Virus record (IMG/VR): IMGVR_UViG_3300033552_000014
Span: 1 to 51,142 of that record
DNA: 51,142 nt
DNA from: a virus
Direction: 5' to 3' (one strand)
Shown here: piece by piece, positions 14,371-21,020 of the stretch
Position numbering within the stretch: the first letter of the stretch is position 1
Layout: the number at the start of each line of letters is the position of its first letter
The notes under the pieces: model-generated
The model's database searches: none
Seen by the model: only the letters and a program-made list of their open reading frames with translations
Told to the model about the DNA's origin: nothing
Translations under genes and position numbers: made by a program

Positions 14371-14733
14371 ATGAGCAGAACGTTTAACACCCGTCCCAGT
14401 AAAATTAGATTTCCTAATACTTGGGACAGAGACCTTATTAGCGTCGAGTACGTGGCACAGCGTCTGGACTGGTATACAAAAGAGATAACAGAGTGCGTCA
14501 GTCACGCCTACATCAAGCTACCTACTACTATCCCTAAAAAGAAACGTAGAGTGGATACAGAATGGCACTGGACACAAAGTACCCCAAGCTGGTGGAATAA
14601 CCTGTTTCACACTAGACCTGTTCGCGGAAACTTTCGTAAATTTACCAAAGATATCGTAAAGTCTAAAATATTGGATATTGCGGAACTACAGGAACCCTCA
14701 GACTCTACTAAACCACATAAGTATTATTGGTAA
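14371..14733 (+). CDS. Hypothetical basic 120-aa protein
   Basis: 120 residues, MSRTFNTRPSKIRFPNTWDR onward, with a KKKRR patch near residue 57 and many Trp residues (WHW..WW). Preceded by AAGGAAT and by the three-codon frame. The charge suggests nucleic-acid binding, but no known fold is visible. Confidence 0.65.
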   Translation: MSRTFNTRPSKIRFPNTWDRDLISVEYVAQRLDWYTKEITECVSHAYIKLPTTIPKKKRRVDTEWHWTQSTPSWWNNLFHTRPVRGNFRKFTKDIVKSKILDIAELQEPSDSTKPHKYYW

Positions 14734-14745
14734 GAAAATTTACAC

Positions 14746-14774
14746 TTGTCAACTATGTGCTAAAGTGTTATAAT
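14746..14774 (+). promoter_or_regulatory. Promoter for structured RNA and tRNA-Pro
   Basis: TTGTCA (14746-14751), 17-bp spacer, TATAAT (14769-14774); followed by 380 nt of gene-free structured sequence. Confidence 0.75.
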
Positions 14775-15022
14775 TATTACTTAAACAGCCGATATACATA
14801 TTACCGAAACCTTTGAATTATATAACTAGATGATGCTATATGCACAATATCTAGAACGAGTTAATAATAAGTAGGTAGTATATTAGCTTTATATACGTCA
14901 TCGCATGTATATATTAGTCGTTCTTTAAACATTACTGATAGGCAGCAGAGAAAGCAATGCGCTGCAATCGTCCCTTAGTGGAGCTGGATAGTAGGGCTAA
15001 TTCCGAAACGTAACCAGCATTT
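14775..15022 (+). ncRNA. Structured leader with 16-bp stem, no gene seen
   Basis: GAACGAGTTAATAATA (14854-14869) pairs imperfectly with TATATATTAGTCGTTC (14908-14923). CTAGAT/ATCTAG lies just upstream. No open frame of note. Probably the 5' part of the tRNA-Pro precursor. Confidence 0.45.
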
Positions 15023-15151
15023 TTATTTAAAATATACATAGCATGATACTGAAGTTAGGAACCATTAAGGATTCCACTACAATAAATTGGGTTAAATCCA
15101 CGTCTAGCAAAATCGAACAAACAGAGCTAGCTATATGTATATTTTAAATAA
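15023..15151 (+). ncRNA. Long-stem fold immediately 5' of tRNA-Pro
   Basis: TTATTTAAAATATACATAGC (15023-15042) pairs with its complement ending at 15151, about 20 bp with a bulge, enclosing about 87 nt. It ends 2 nt before tRNA-Pro. Confidence 0.65.
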
Positions 15152-15153
15152 AT

Positions 15154-15229
15154 CTCTTATTGGGCTAGCGGCTATGCCTCCTTGTTTGGAACGAGGAAAT
15201 CGAAGGTTCGAGTCCTTCATGGGAGACCA
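15154..15229 (+). tRNA. tRNA-Pro (TGG)
   Basis: Acceptor CTCTTAT/ATGGGAG, anticodon stem CCTTG/CGAGG with loop TTTGGAA (TGG), T loop TTCGAGT, discriminator A, CCA. Flanked on both sides by long-stem hairpins. Confidence 0.88.
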
Positions 15230-15405
15230 ATTTTATTAGTACACTGTAAGTGATGGGGATTATCCATTACCTTGGGGCGTAGACATACTAACATAGTGAA
15301 CGGCCGTTCACGGTATGAACCGCTCGCAGCGTGTATAAGCCGAAATAATTACTCGGAATAAAGTCACGGCGTAACTACAGTGTTACAGTGTACTATTAAA
15401 ATTGG
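15227..15405 (+). ncRNA. CCA/TGG trailer hairpin of tRNA-Pro
   Basis: The tRNA CCA begins CCAATTTTATTAGTACACTG and two more bases, pairing over 22 bp (one mismatch) with a segment at 15384-15405 that ends TTGG. The enclosed 135 nt contain further stems such as GTGAACGGCCGTTCAC. The following 105 nt to tRNA-Ala hold no gene. Confidence 0.75.
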
Positions 15406-15510
15406 TAATAGCGATGTTCCGTTTACGAGAACTAGCAACAAGACTAAATCTAACTTTAACCTATTTGCTTAGGCGTATGTTCACTAATAGTCTTTACCTT
15501 TCTAATTTTT

Positions 15511-15584
15511 GGGGTTATAGTTCAGTGATAGAACGCTGGCTTTGCAAGTCAGATACCAGAGTTTGATTCTCTGTTGCTCCACCA
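15511..15584 (+). tRNA. tRNA-Ala (TGC)
   Basis: Acceptor GGGGTTA/TTGCTCC (one mismatch), anticodon loop TTTGCAA (TGC), T loop TTTGATT, discriminator A, CCA. Confidence 0.88.
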
Positions 15585-15792
15585 TAATTACGTACGTACT
15601 GCTAACCTAGTAGGAAACTACTGCCCGTGTACGCGGTCTATATTAAGAGATTAGCACTTAGTTAAACGGTCTTCCCTTAGACCCTAAACAAAGGCAAGTT
15701 TGAAGATAACGGAAAACTTCATATGATGGATGAGAAATGTATACTGATGTAGCTGTCTCCATTCTAGGCTATTTCACAAACAAGGAATTTTT
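15585..15792 (+). other. Intergenic structured region, no gene seen
   Basis: About 208 nt after tRNA-Ala. Small stems such as GGTCTT..AGACC and AAGTTT..AAACTT are visible, but no promoter, gene or tRNA. Confidence 0.4.
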
Positions 15793-15870
15793 ATGCGCAA
15801 ATTTATTCAAATTAATTTAAAGAGTCAGGTTACTGGCTGGAATAAACACGTCTTTAAAGCAAGCCCGTAA
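15793..15870 (+). CDS. Possible 25-aa basic peptide
   Basis: AAGGA at a good distance precedes an ATG opening 25 codons, MRKFIQINLKSQVTGWNKHV and five more, then a clear intrinsic terminator. Ribosome site plus terminator make a real micropeptide plausible; function unknown. Confidence 0.5.
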   Translation: MRKFIQINLKSQVTGWNKHVFKASP

Positions 15871-15892
15871 TCTAGAAATCTCTTAGATTAAC

Positions 15893-15916
15893 AAGGGCCT
15901 TAGGGCCCTTTTTTAT
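15893..15916 (+). terminator. Intrinsic terminator
   Basis: AAGGGCC, a 4-nt loop, GGCCCTT, then TTTTATT: a compact GC stem with a U run after the 25-aa peptide. Confidence 0.8.
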
Positions 15917-16139
15917 TGCCTGCTAGTAGCAAGGTGTCTAGACCGAGTGGCGCGAGTAAGGCCTCACCCCTATTAGTATAAGTTCGCAACTTGTATGATC
16001 AGATAGCTGCACGATGGTACGCAGAACAACATATGTTAGCACTACGCCTACTACTAGAGATAGTAGGTAGAGAGCTAAAAAGGTCCTAGCCTTTTAGCTC
16101 AATAATACCTGTGATGGGTAAAGAGAGTGTTAACATATG
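15917..16139 (+). ncRNA. Structured leader of tRNA-Thr(GGT), long outer stem
   Basis: CATATGTTAGCACT (16030-16043) pairs with AGTGTTAACATATG (16126-16139). Inside are CCTACT..AGTAGG and GAGCTAAAAAGG..CCTTTTAGCTC. The outer stem ends on the first base of tRNA-Thr. An AAGTTCGCAACTT stem lies near 15987. No gene. Confidence 0.5.
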
Positions 16140-16214
16140 CTGTTTTAGTTCAGTTGGTAGAATTTGCCCTTGGTATGGGTAAGGTCGTTGGTTCGAGTCC
16201 AGCAAGCAGCACCA
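16139..16214 (+). tRNA. tRNA-Thr (GGT)
   Basis: Acceptor GCTGTTT/AAGCAGC, anticodon loop TTGGTAT (GGT), T stem TTGG with loop TTCGAGT, discriminator A, CCA. Confidence 0.88.
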
Positions 16215-16218
16215 CATT

Positions 16219-16347
16219 ATGAAAAAATTATACACCCCAACATATAAATCTTATTTGCTATTTGTAAAAAGAAAAAACAGGGATATGGTACTTATTTGGC
16301 TAAAAAAGGCGTTTTGCAAGTCTTTGGTTTTTGATCGCGGAGAGTAG
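16219..16347 (+). CDS. Possible 42-aa basic peptide directly after tRNA-Thr
   Basis: The ATG lies 4 nt after the tRNA CCA, with no ribosome site; the 42 codons begin MKKLYTPTYKSYLLFVKRKN. After 3' processing of the tRNA the mRNA would be leaderless. Basic with hydrophobic stretches. Real status uncertain. Confidence 0.45.
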   Translation: MKKLYTPTYKSYLLFVKRKNRDMVLIWLKKAFCKSLVFDRGE

Positions 16348-16357
16348 TTTTTCAAAC

Positions 16358-16386
16358 TTGAATAGTTAACTCTTTCGCCGTATAAT
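16358..16386 (+). promoter_or_regulatory. Sigma70-type promoter
   Basis: TTGAAT (16358-16363), 17-bp spacer, TATAAT (16381-16386), upstream of the acidic 78-aa gene. Confidence 0.75.
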
Positions 16387-16411
16387 TAATACTTAAACAG
16401 GAAAAAGCAAA

Positions 16412-16648
16412 ATGAAATCAATCTATTATGTAATTACTGACAGTGGCGATGGTGCTAACTATATTGAGTGGCATAAAACCATGTCCGCAGAAAAGATAGC
16501 TAAACTAGAGTCTGAGGATGAGTATGGTAGATACTCTTCAGGTGACGGATTTCAGTGTACGGAGCTAAAGTTTCCTGATGATTTTGATGTTGAAACTTTT
16601 GCTGAAACGAACCACATTTATTGGTTTGAAGACGAGCAAAAAATTTAA
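16412..16648 (+). CDS. Hypothetical acidic 78-aa protein
   Basis: 78 residues, MKSIYYVITDSGDGANYIEW onward, rich in Asp/Glu and aromatics. It begins like the 92-aa protein at 12575 (short beta strand, then G..W), so the two may be related. AGGA precedes the start. Unknown function. Confidence 0.65.
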   Translation: MKSIYYVITDSGDGANYIEWHKTMSAEKIAKLESEDEYGRYSSGDGFQCTELKFPDDFDVETFAETNHIYWFEDEQKI

Positions 16649-16649
16649 C

Positions 16650-16678
16650 TTGACCCTAAACTGTATTTATTGTATAAT
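16650..16678 (+). promoter_or_regulatory. Sigma70-type promoter
   Basis: TTGACC (16650-16655), 17-bp spacer beginning CTAAACTG, TATAAT (16673-16678), right after a stop codon. Confidence 0.8.
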
Positions 16679-16697
16679 TATCTTTTAAGGGATAATT

Positions 16698-16811
16698 ATG
16701 ACTCAAATACAGTATCGGAATAACATTATCAACACACTAATGGTTTTAGGCAGCTTGTCATACGCTCAAGCAGCACATATGTATTATTGCCTTAGAAATT
16801 ACACTAAATAG
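16698..16811 (+). CDS. Hypothetical 37-aa peptide
   Basis: 37 codons beginning MTQIQYRNNIINTLMVLGSL, with AAGGGA before the start and its own promoter. The next ATG follows 1 nt after the stop. Unknown function. Confidence 0.55.
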   Translation: MTQIQYRNNIINTLMVLGSLSYAQAAHMYYCLRNYTK

Positions 16812-16812
16812 T

Positions 16813-16944
16813 ATGAAACTAGCCTTTGTTTTCCAAGCGTTTGGCGGTTTACCCGTTGACGCAGTCCCGGTAGTTATCCCCTTTGCTCAGTGGCATGAAG
16901 CTGCTAATTACGAAGAGTTTACTAATCTGCCACAAAAAAGTTGA
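16813..16944 (+). CDS. Hypothetical 43-aa peptide
   Basis: 43 codons beginning MKLAFVFQAFGGLPVDAVPV; hydrophobic N-terminal half, but too short and proline-broken for a confident membrane span. Coupled to the 37-aa frame; the promoter for the next gene begins at its stop. Confidence 0.5.
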   Translation: MKLAFVFQAFGGLPVDAVPVVIPFAQWHEAANYEEFTNLPQKS

Positions 16945-16945
16945 C

Positions 16946-16974
16946 TTGATGTTTCAATAACAATTTGTTATAAT
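16946..16974 (+). promoter_or_regulatory. Promoter with leaderless output
   Basis: TTGATG (16946-16951), 17-bp spacer, TATAAT (16969-16974); the ATG at 16982 follows 7 nt later. Confidence 0.75.
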
Positions 16975-16981
16975 TAATACT

Positions 16982-17149
16982 ATGAATAAAATTGAAAAAC
17001 AACTGCTTAGAACTCTAAATAAAGCGCTTGCTAATCAAGACGAGCACCCACTATCTAATTCAGCTAACAGAGAAGTCAAAAAAGCCGAGTCTGCTCTTGC
17101 TCACTATATTAGCGAACCAGAGTTGTACTTGGACTTAGAAACACTATGA
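16982..17149 (+). CDS. Hypothetical 55-aa protein
   Basis: 55 codons beginning MNKIEKQLLRTLNKALANQD; helical and soluble. ATGA overlap with the next gene. Probably leaderless. Confidence 0.6.
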   Translation: MNKIEKQLLRTLNKALANQDEHPLSNSANREVKKAESALAHYISEPELYLDLETL

Positions 17150-17322
17150 CTTTTCCTTCAATTTTAACCGGATTTTTAATAACTATTTGGCTAGTAGGTA
17201 TTGTACTAGCTAAAGGCTTCTGGATGACCTTACTAGCAATTACTATTCCTTTTGTGGGTATGTACCTTGCAGTAGAAGCTTACCTAATTCCCTTACTTAA
17301 CAAATTGATTACACTGCTATGA
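17146..17322 (+). CDS. 58-aa two-span membrane protein
   Basis: 58 codons beginning MTFPSILTGFLITIWLVGIV, with two hydrophobic segments (about 5-22 and 26-45) joined by AKGFW. Overlaps both neighbours by 4 nt, so it is translated in a coupled set. A small inner-membrane protein; holin-like size, but no evidence of lysis function. Confidence 0.6.
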   Translation: MTFPSILTGFLITIWLVGIVLAKGFWMTLLAITIPFVGMYLAVEAYLIPLLNKLITLL

Positions 17323-17507
17323 AAATTCATGAAGCAATTGCTATGCTAGAGCAAATGGACCAAAACAAAGAGTGTACAGTTACATTTGGTCAGCCTAAAA
17401 GTATTTTCCCGTATCCGGGAACGCCTTTTCAAAACCACCGCTACTACCCTCCAGTAGGGCCGCCTACCTTCCCAAATTTTTTACCAGGTACTATAACCTG
17501 TCATTAA
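17319..17507 (+). CDS. Hypothetical 62-aa protein with Pro-rich tail
   Basis: 62 residues: a short N-terminal domain (MKIHEAIAMLEQMDQNKECT, then VTFG) common in tailed phages, followed by a Pro/Tyr/Phe-rich tail (YYPPVGPPTFPNF). ATGA overlap with the membrane protein. Unknown function. Confidence 0.6.
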   Translation: MKIHEAIAMLEQMDQNKECTVTFGQPKSIFPYPGTPFQNHRYYPPVGPPTFPNFLPGTITCH

Positions 17508-17508
17508 T

Positions 17509-17643
17509 ATGAAAACACGAAAACAAACGCTAGTGCCGCGAAACCCCTTCGCTGTACTAGCTTCGAAAAGAAAAGCGGGTAGTCATCGCAAGCCTCATAA
17601 GGCCGAGCGCGGTGCCCTAAACCGTGAAGGTTGGGATAGTTAA
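17509..17643 (+). CDS. Small basic phage protein (44 aa)
   Basis: 44 codons beginning MKTRKQTLVPRNPFAVLASK, then a basic RKAGSHRK..KAERG segment. The VPRNPF..A...KAG.H.K pattern is a widespread small phage protein family of unknown function. It ends with a TAA directly abutting tRNA-Lys. Confidence 0.65.
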   Translation: MKTRKQTLVPRNPFAVLASKRKAGSHRKPHKAERGALNREGWDS

Positions 17644-17717
17644 GGGATTAAAACTTTAAAGTGAAGTAACTGGCTTTTAACCAGTAAAATTAGGGGCAGT
17701 ACCTAATAGTCCTACCA
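17644..17717 (+). tRNA. tRNA-Lys (TTT) with aberrant T and D loops
   Basis: Acceptor GGGATTA/TAGTCCT, anticodon stem ACTGG/CCAGT with loop CTTTTAA (TTT), T stem TTAGG/CCTAA, discriminator A, CCA. The T loop is GGCAGTA rather than TTCRANT, and the D loop lacks the usual GG, so the elbow contacts must differ. All stems pair well, which argues for a functional but altered tRNA. Confidence 0.8.
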
Positions 17718-17815
17718 TATTTAAGTAATTTAACGGGCACTTACTTAGCTCGGTGACTTTGACGAGTTGCGAAACCCAAGCGTCAACTTGGATAGATTAA
17801 ATTACTTAAATATGG
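17715..17815 (+). ncRNA. CCA/TGG trailer hairpin of tRNA-Lys
   Basis: CCATATTTAAGTAATTTA (17715-17732) pairs perfectly over 18 bp with 17798-17815, ending in TGG. The 65-nt interior contains TTGACG..CGTCAA around GTTGCGAAACC. Confidence 0.8.
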
Positions 17816-17917
17816 TCAGAGTTACTGAAACGACAATACGTCCAGGCAGTTAAGTTGTGCCTTATATTAAGACTTCTAAGACGGTGTTAAGTATCATCAA
17901 GTAAATAACTCCTACCA
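17816..17917 (+). ncRNA. tRNA-like or decayed tRNA ending in CCA
   Basis: About 100 nt between two trailer hairpins. GAGTTA near its start pairs with TAACTC near its end, followed by CT, A and CCA, as in a tRNA acceptor. I cannot assign a clear anticodon or T arm. Either a decayed tRNA or a tRNA-mimic RNA. Confidence 0.4.
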
Positions 17918-18020
17918 TATTTAAACACATTGTGACGAGTTTAATACAAGTTAAGCCTTCGAAAAGCTTAGCTCCGCTATTAACGGTAGTCTGTGGCCAC
18001 AGCAATGTGTTTAAATATGG
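17915..18020 (+). ncRNA. CCA/TGG trailer hairpin
   Basis: CCATATTTAAACACATTG pairs perfectly over 18 bp with 18003-18020. It shares the CCATATTTAA start with the previous trailer but encloses different sequence (70 nt, with AAGC..GCTT and GTGGCCAC). Confidence 0.8.
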
Positions 18021-18074
18021 TCAGAAGGAGTAATTAGCCTTTCGCCAGACTCGGAGTCATGACCCGAAGAACTC

Positions 18075-18139
18075 CGCAATCGTCTAGTGGTTAGGACACC
18101 CCGGTGAGGGTAAACGTAGGTTCGACTCCTGCTTGCAAT
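18075..18139 (+). pseudogene. Degenerate tRNA-Glu-like sequence
   Basis: TCGTCTAGTGGTTAGGACA is the D region of tRNA-Glu, and GTAGGTTCGACTCCTGC is an intact T arm. About five bases are missing from the anticodon arm (CCC CGGTGA GGG, a 3-bp stem with 6-nt loop) and no CCA follows. Probably a pseudo-tRNA; a functional tRNA-Glu lies at 30416. Confidence 0.6.
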
Positions 18140-18146
18140 GAGTTCG

Positions 18147-18268
18147 CATATTTATAGACTTTAGACGGCCTTAATGTACAAAATACCTTACATTATTAGT
18201 CGGTAGGCTGACACCTGCGAAACAATTACGTTGTCAGACGTAGTTAATATTTAAAGTTTATAAATATG
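18147..18268 (+). ncRNA. Long-stem fold 5' of tRNA-Gln
   Basis: CATATTTATAGACTTTA pairs with TAAAGTTTATAAATATG (17 bp, one G-U). Inside, CTGACA..TGTCAG encloses CTGCGAAAC, echoing TTGCGAAAC in the tRNA-Lys trailer. Confidence 0.65.
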
Positions 18269-18274
18269 TTTTAT

Positions 18275-18348
18275 TGGGGTATAGTGTAATGGTAACACTA
18301 CGGACTTTGACTCCGTCATTCTAGGTTCGAGCCCTGGTGCCTCTGCCA
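18275..18348 (+). tRNA. tRNA-Gln (TTG)
   Basis: Acceptor TGGGGTA/TGCCTCT with an unpaired first position, as tolerated in tRNA-Gln; anticodon loop CTTTGAC (TTG); T loop TTCGAGC; discriminator G; CCA. Confidence 0.88.
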
Positions 18349-18496
18349 ATATTCTTTAGCAATAAAGAATTCCTATGCGAGTTGATGGTAAGTAACTCTC
18401 GCTGTAAATGTCATGTTTAGTGTTTACGCTAACTTGCGCAACCATCTTTAAAATCAAGTTACACGATCGGGCCTAGGACTACCGATCACTAATTAT

Positions 18497-18575
18497 TCCG
18501 TAGAATCCGAGCCAGGTGCACGGACGTGACTGTTAATCACTGACTAGATAGGTTCGAGTCCTATCTACGGAGCCA
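18497..18575 (+). tRNA. tRNA-Asn (GTT)
   Basis: Acceptor TCCGTAG/CTACGGA perfect, D arm TCCG..CGGA, anticodon loop CTGTTAA (GTT), T loop TTCGAGT, discriminator G, CCA. The 148 nt before it (18349-18496) hold only stems such as GATGGT..ACCATC. Confidence 0.88.
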
Positions 18576-18686
18576 GTATATCCTTATGTTAAGCAGGTTA
18601 AGCGCTACCTTTGGCCTATGAACGGTCTTGCTAATAGTTGGTAAATGTGTGCATCAACGTACACCTTAGGGGCCATAAATTTAGAC

Positions 18687-18716
18687 TTGATAGTCTAGTA
18701 TTTTTTACTGTATAAT
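18687..18716 (+). promoter_or_regulatory. Sigma70-type promoter (18-bp spacer)
   Basis: TTGATA (18687-18692), 18-bp spacer, TATAAT (18711-18716), ahead of the D5-like 96-aa gene. Confidence 0.7.
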
Positions 18717-18735
18717 TATCTTTTAAAGGCACTCA

Positions 18736-19026
18736 ATGGCTACAAAGTTTATTTATACAGATACAGAGCTAGCAGAAATCATCGCTAAGTATAACGCAGA
18801 TATTAGTTTAGAAGTTCTTGCCCAAGAATATAATAAAAGTGTTGCTAGTGTACGCATGAAACTTGTAAAACAAGGCGTATATAAAAAAGCAGCATTGCCA
18901 GTAAAAACTACTAAAGCAACCGACACGCTCCCACAATTTGAAAAGTTTCAAATAGCCACAACTAAATCAGGTATTCTTGCACAGTTTAATAGTGCCCTTA
19001 AGGCAGTTGGTCCGGCACTACTATAA
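18736..19026 (+). CDS. D5-family helix-turn-helix protein, short paralogue
   Basis: 96 residues. The N-terminal half, YTDTELAEIIAKYNADISLE followed by VLAQEYNKSVASVRMKLVKQ, reads as a helix-turn-helix; the SVRMKLVKQGVYKK end matches GVRMILVQSGDYVKK of the protein at 30562 and units of the D5-like protein at 35701. T5 D5 is an abundant DNA-binding early protein. This paralogue probably binds DNA as well. Own promoter, AAGG before the start. Confidence 0.7.
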   Translation: MATKFIYTDTELAEIIAKYNADISLEVLAQEYNKSVASVRMKLVKQGVYKKAALPVKTTKATDTLPQFEKFQIATTKSGILAQFNSALKAVGPALL

Positions 19027-19058
19027 ACATCAAACTATCAAGTTTTAAAAATTTAGAC

Positions 19059-19087
19059 TTGATAGTTCTCTGTATTTATTGTATAAT
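19059..19087 (+). promoter_or_regulatory. Promoter for TROVE leader RNA
   Basis: TTGATA (19059-19064), 17-bp spacer, TATAAT (19082-19087). Transcription would start near 19094, about 500 nt before the TROVE start codon. Confidence 0.75.
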
Positions 19088-19105
19088 AGATACTTATTCG
19101 GAAAT

Positions 19106-19371
19106 AATATAATTAAACACTGATATGTAGTGAAGGTTATTAGCAAAGACTTTTTGTCTTAAAAAGGTATACGATGTTTGTACTAGCTAATATTAACCAC
19201 AGTTACTTCATTATACTGTAAATAGTCGTACGGTAAACAAATTCCGTCGTGCTTTACCCTAGTAGGATACTGCATTAGTACTATAACCAACTCGCTTTCT
19301 GGCATTACGAGTTTAAACATAAGGTCAGAGCACTGTAGACGATCAATCTCTTGTTAGTGTTTAATTATATT
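19106..19371 (+). ncRNA. Candidate TROVE-associated RNA: 266-nt closed fold
   Basis: AATATAATTAAACACT (19106-19121) pairs perfectly over 16 bp with 19356-19371, enclosing 234 nt. Internal stems include GGTTATTAGC with GCTAATATTAACC, AGAC..GTCT, GGTAAA..TTTACC and AACTCG..CGAGTT. The 5'/3' end-pairing, its promoter and the adjacent TROVE gene suggest a Y-RNA-like partner or a regulatory leader. It has no tRNA CCA end. Confidence 0.5.
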
Positions 19372-19598
19372 GTAACGTGTGATAAGAACACATTAATATT
19401 TTACATTGAAGTAAATCTTAGCCCAGCATCTGGATAGATGTAAAACGTACCCTTTTATTTCGTAGCGACATTAGACAGTTACTTCTTTTCTATTACAAAA
19501 AACCTAGTCGGTTCGATTCCGGCGTGCCTAGTGGTCATGGTGGCAATACCTGTTTTACCTATTCTCGAAATTTTCCCAATTAAAACTAAAGCAAATTA
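19372..19598 (+). other. TROVE 5' leader remainder with isolated T arm
   Basis: About 227 nt, no credible frame. GTCGGTTCGATTCCGGC near 19509 is a perfect tRNA T arm followed by GTGCCTA, but no matching acceptor or anticodon arm lies upstream, so it is a tRNA fragment or mimic. No strong ribosome site precedes the TROVE ATG. Confidence 0.4.
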
Positions 19599-20879
19599 AT
19601 GTCTTCACTTAATCGCATCAATCAAACTCAATCGCCATCCCAAGTTACTCCTGAAAAGCAGCTCCGCAGACTAGTTATGTCTGCAATGCTATGGGAAAAG
19701 CAGTTCTACATTGATGGACAATCAGTTGCAGAAGCTATCAAAGCTCTGGTTCCTTTAGTTAATCCAAATGTTGTAGCAGTATTAGCTATGCAAGCTCGCG
19801 GCGACTATAAGCTGCGTCATATGCCTTTGCTGTTGTGCCGCGAACTAGCGCGCAGCGGTATGTTGCCATGGAAAGTGCTAAATGAAGTTATTCAGCGTCC
19901 AGACGAAATGTCTGAGTTTCTGGCTATTTACTGGCTAGAAGGGCGCACAGCTCTTAGCAACCAAGTAAAGAAAGGTATTGCTGCTGCTTTTGGTAAGTTC
20001 AATGAGTATTCCCTAGCTAAGTGGGATAAAAACTCCGCAGCTATTAGCTTGCGCGATGTAATGTTCTTGACTCACCCTAAGCCGCAAAACCCAGAACAAG
20101 AAGCTTTGTTTCACCGTGTAGCTAATAAGGATCTTAAAACACCAGATACCTGGGAGACAGAACTCTCTAAGGGAGCAGATAAGGCCAAAACCTTCACTCG
20201 TCTTATGGCCGAGAAAAAACTGGGTGCTCTTGCGTTCCTGCGTAACCTACGTAACATGCTAGAAGCTGGCGTTAGTGCCACGGCTATTAACAACTACTCT
20301 ATTAGTGTTGACGTTGCGCGAGTTCTGCCTTTTAGGTATGTTGCAGCTGCTCGTATTGTGCCAGCAATGGCCCCAATGCTAGAAGCCATGATGGTGCGCT
20401 CGCTTAAGGAAGCCCCTAAGCTCAGTGGGCATACCGCACTATTAGTAGACGTGTCTGGCTCAATGTTTGGCACTAAAATTAGTGCCAAATCCGATCTTGA
20501 CCGATTTGACGCCGCCGCCGCTTTAGCAATGCTTTGCAAAGAAGTTTGCGAAAACGTTGATGTGTATACCTTCTCCAATAGTTTAGTTAAAGTTGACGGT
20601 GTAAGTGGCTTTGCAATGATTAATGCCCTTAAAAACAGTCAAAATAACGGCGGTACAGCTTTGGGTATGGCTATTCGTAACCTTCCTCGAGAATACGGTC
20701 GTTTGATTGTATTTACAGACGAACAAAGTCAAGATGCTGTAGGCGCTGCTCCAGCAGAAAAATCTTACATCATTAACGTTGCTGCCAATAAAAACGGCAT
20801 AGAGCACGCTAGTTATACAAAGATTGATGGCTTCTCAGAGGCTGTTATTGACTACATTCGTGAAAGCGAAAAAGAATAA
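19599..20879 (+). CDS. TROVE-vWA protein (Ro60 / Rsr-like RNA-binding protein)
   Basis: 426 residues. Residues about 15-270 form the all-helical TROVE ring domain (..LRRLVMSAMLWEKQFYIDG.., ..VNPNVVAVLAMQARGDYKLR.., ..LRNLRNMLEAGVSATAI..). Residues about 278-420 are a von Willebrand A domain with a complete MIDAS: DVSGS (284-288), T353 and D374. Ro60 proteins bind Y RNAs on the ring surface and RNA 3' ends in the hole, and act in RNA quality control and degradation. It is shorter than most bacterial Rsr proteins (about 500+). It lies inside the tRNA array between structured RNAs, and its stop codon is the first base triplet of a tRNA-like fold. Confidence 0.92.
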   Translation: MSSLNRINQTQSPSQVTPEKQLRRLVMSAMLWEKQFYIDGQSVAEAIKALVPLVNPNVVAVLAMQARGDYKLRHMPLLLCRELARSGMLPWKVLNEVIQRPDEMSEFLAIYWLEGRTALSNQVKKGIAAAFGKFNEYSLAKWDKNSAAISLRDVMFLTHPKPQNPEQEALFHRVANKDLKTPDTWETELSKGADKAKTFTRLMAEKKLGALAFLRNLRNMLEAGVSATAINNYSISVDVARVLPFRYVAAARIVPAMAPMLEAMMVRSLKEAPKLSGHTALLVDVSGSMFGTKISAKSDLDRFDAAAALAMLCKEVCENVDVYTFSNSLVKVDGVSGFAMINALKNSQNNGGTALGMAIRNLPREYGRLIVFTDEQSQDAVGAAPAEKSYIINVAANKNGIEHASYTKIDGFSEAVIDYIRESEKE

Positions 20880-20959
20880 GTGAGTAAGTTGGTGGTACGT
20901 AAGAGATAGATATCTCTGAGGACCGGGATTCCAGAAGGCGCAAACAACGCCATCACTTA
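20877..20959 (+). ncRNA. tRNA-like RNA starting at the TROVE stop codon
   Basis: TAAGTGA (20877-20883, TAA being the TROVE stop) pairs with TCACTTA (20953-20959), a 7-bp acceptor-like stem. Inside are AGAGATA..TATCTCT and, at the T-arm position, GGCG CAAACAA CGCC. No CCA follows. Bacterial Y RNAs are known to carry a tRNA-mimic module, so this is a Y-RNA candidate. Confidence 0.45.
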
Positions 20960-20960
20960 G

Positions 20961-21020
20961 TAAGATGTGCTAAACTTGTGAAGGTATTACGTAAGTAATA
21001 CTGGAGGTACCCACATCTTA
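20961..21020 (+). ncRNA. Stem-loop RNA downstream of TROVE
   Basis: TAAGATGTG pairs with CACATCTTA (9 bp), then a 14/10-nt internal loop, then GTATTAC GTAA GTAATAC. The end-paired stem, internal loop and terminal hairpin layout is like a minimal Y RNA. Function inferred only. Confidence 0.45.

Noticed and set aside
17715-18020. Group I or II introns, or split tRNA halves, in the long-stem elements
   Set aside because: No intron core motifs, no homing endonuclease, and flanking tRNAs are complete by themselves.
18075-18139. Functional tRNA-Glu
   Set aside because: About five bases missing in the anticodon arm, weak acceptor, no CCA; listed as pseudo-tRNA.
19499-19535. A tRNA ending near 19530
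   Set aside because: A perfect T arm is present, but no matching acceptor 5' strand, anticodon arm or CCA; kept only as a tRNA fragment in the TROVE leader.
20111-20807. Minus-strand frames within the TROVE gene
   Set aside because: Overlaps with conserved TROVE and vWA motifs, no signals.
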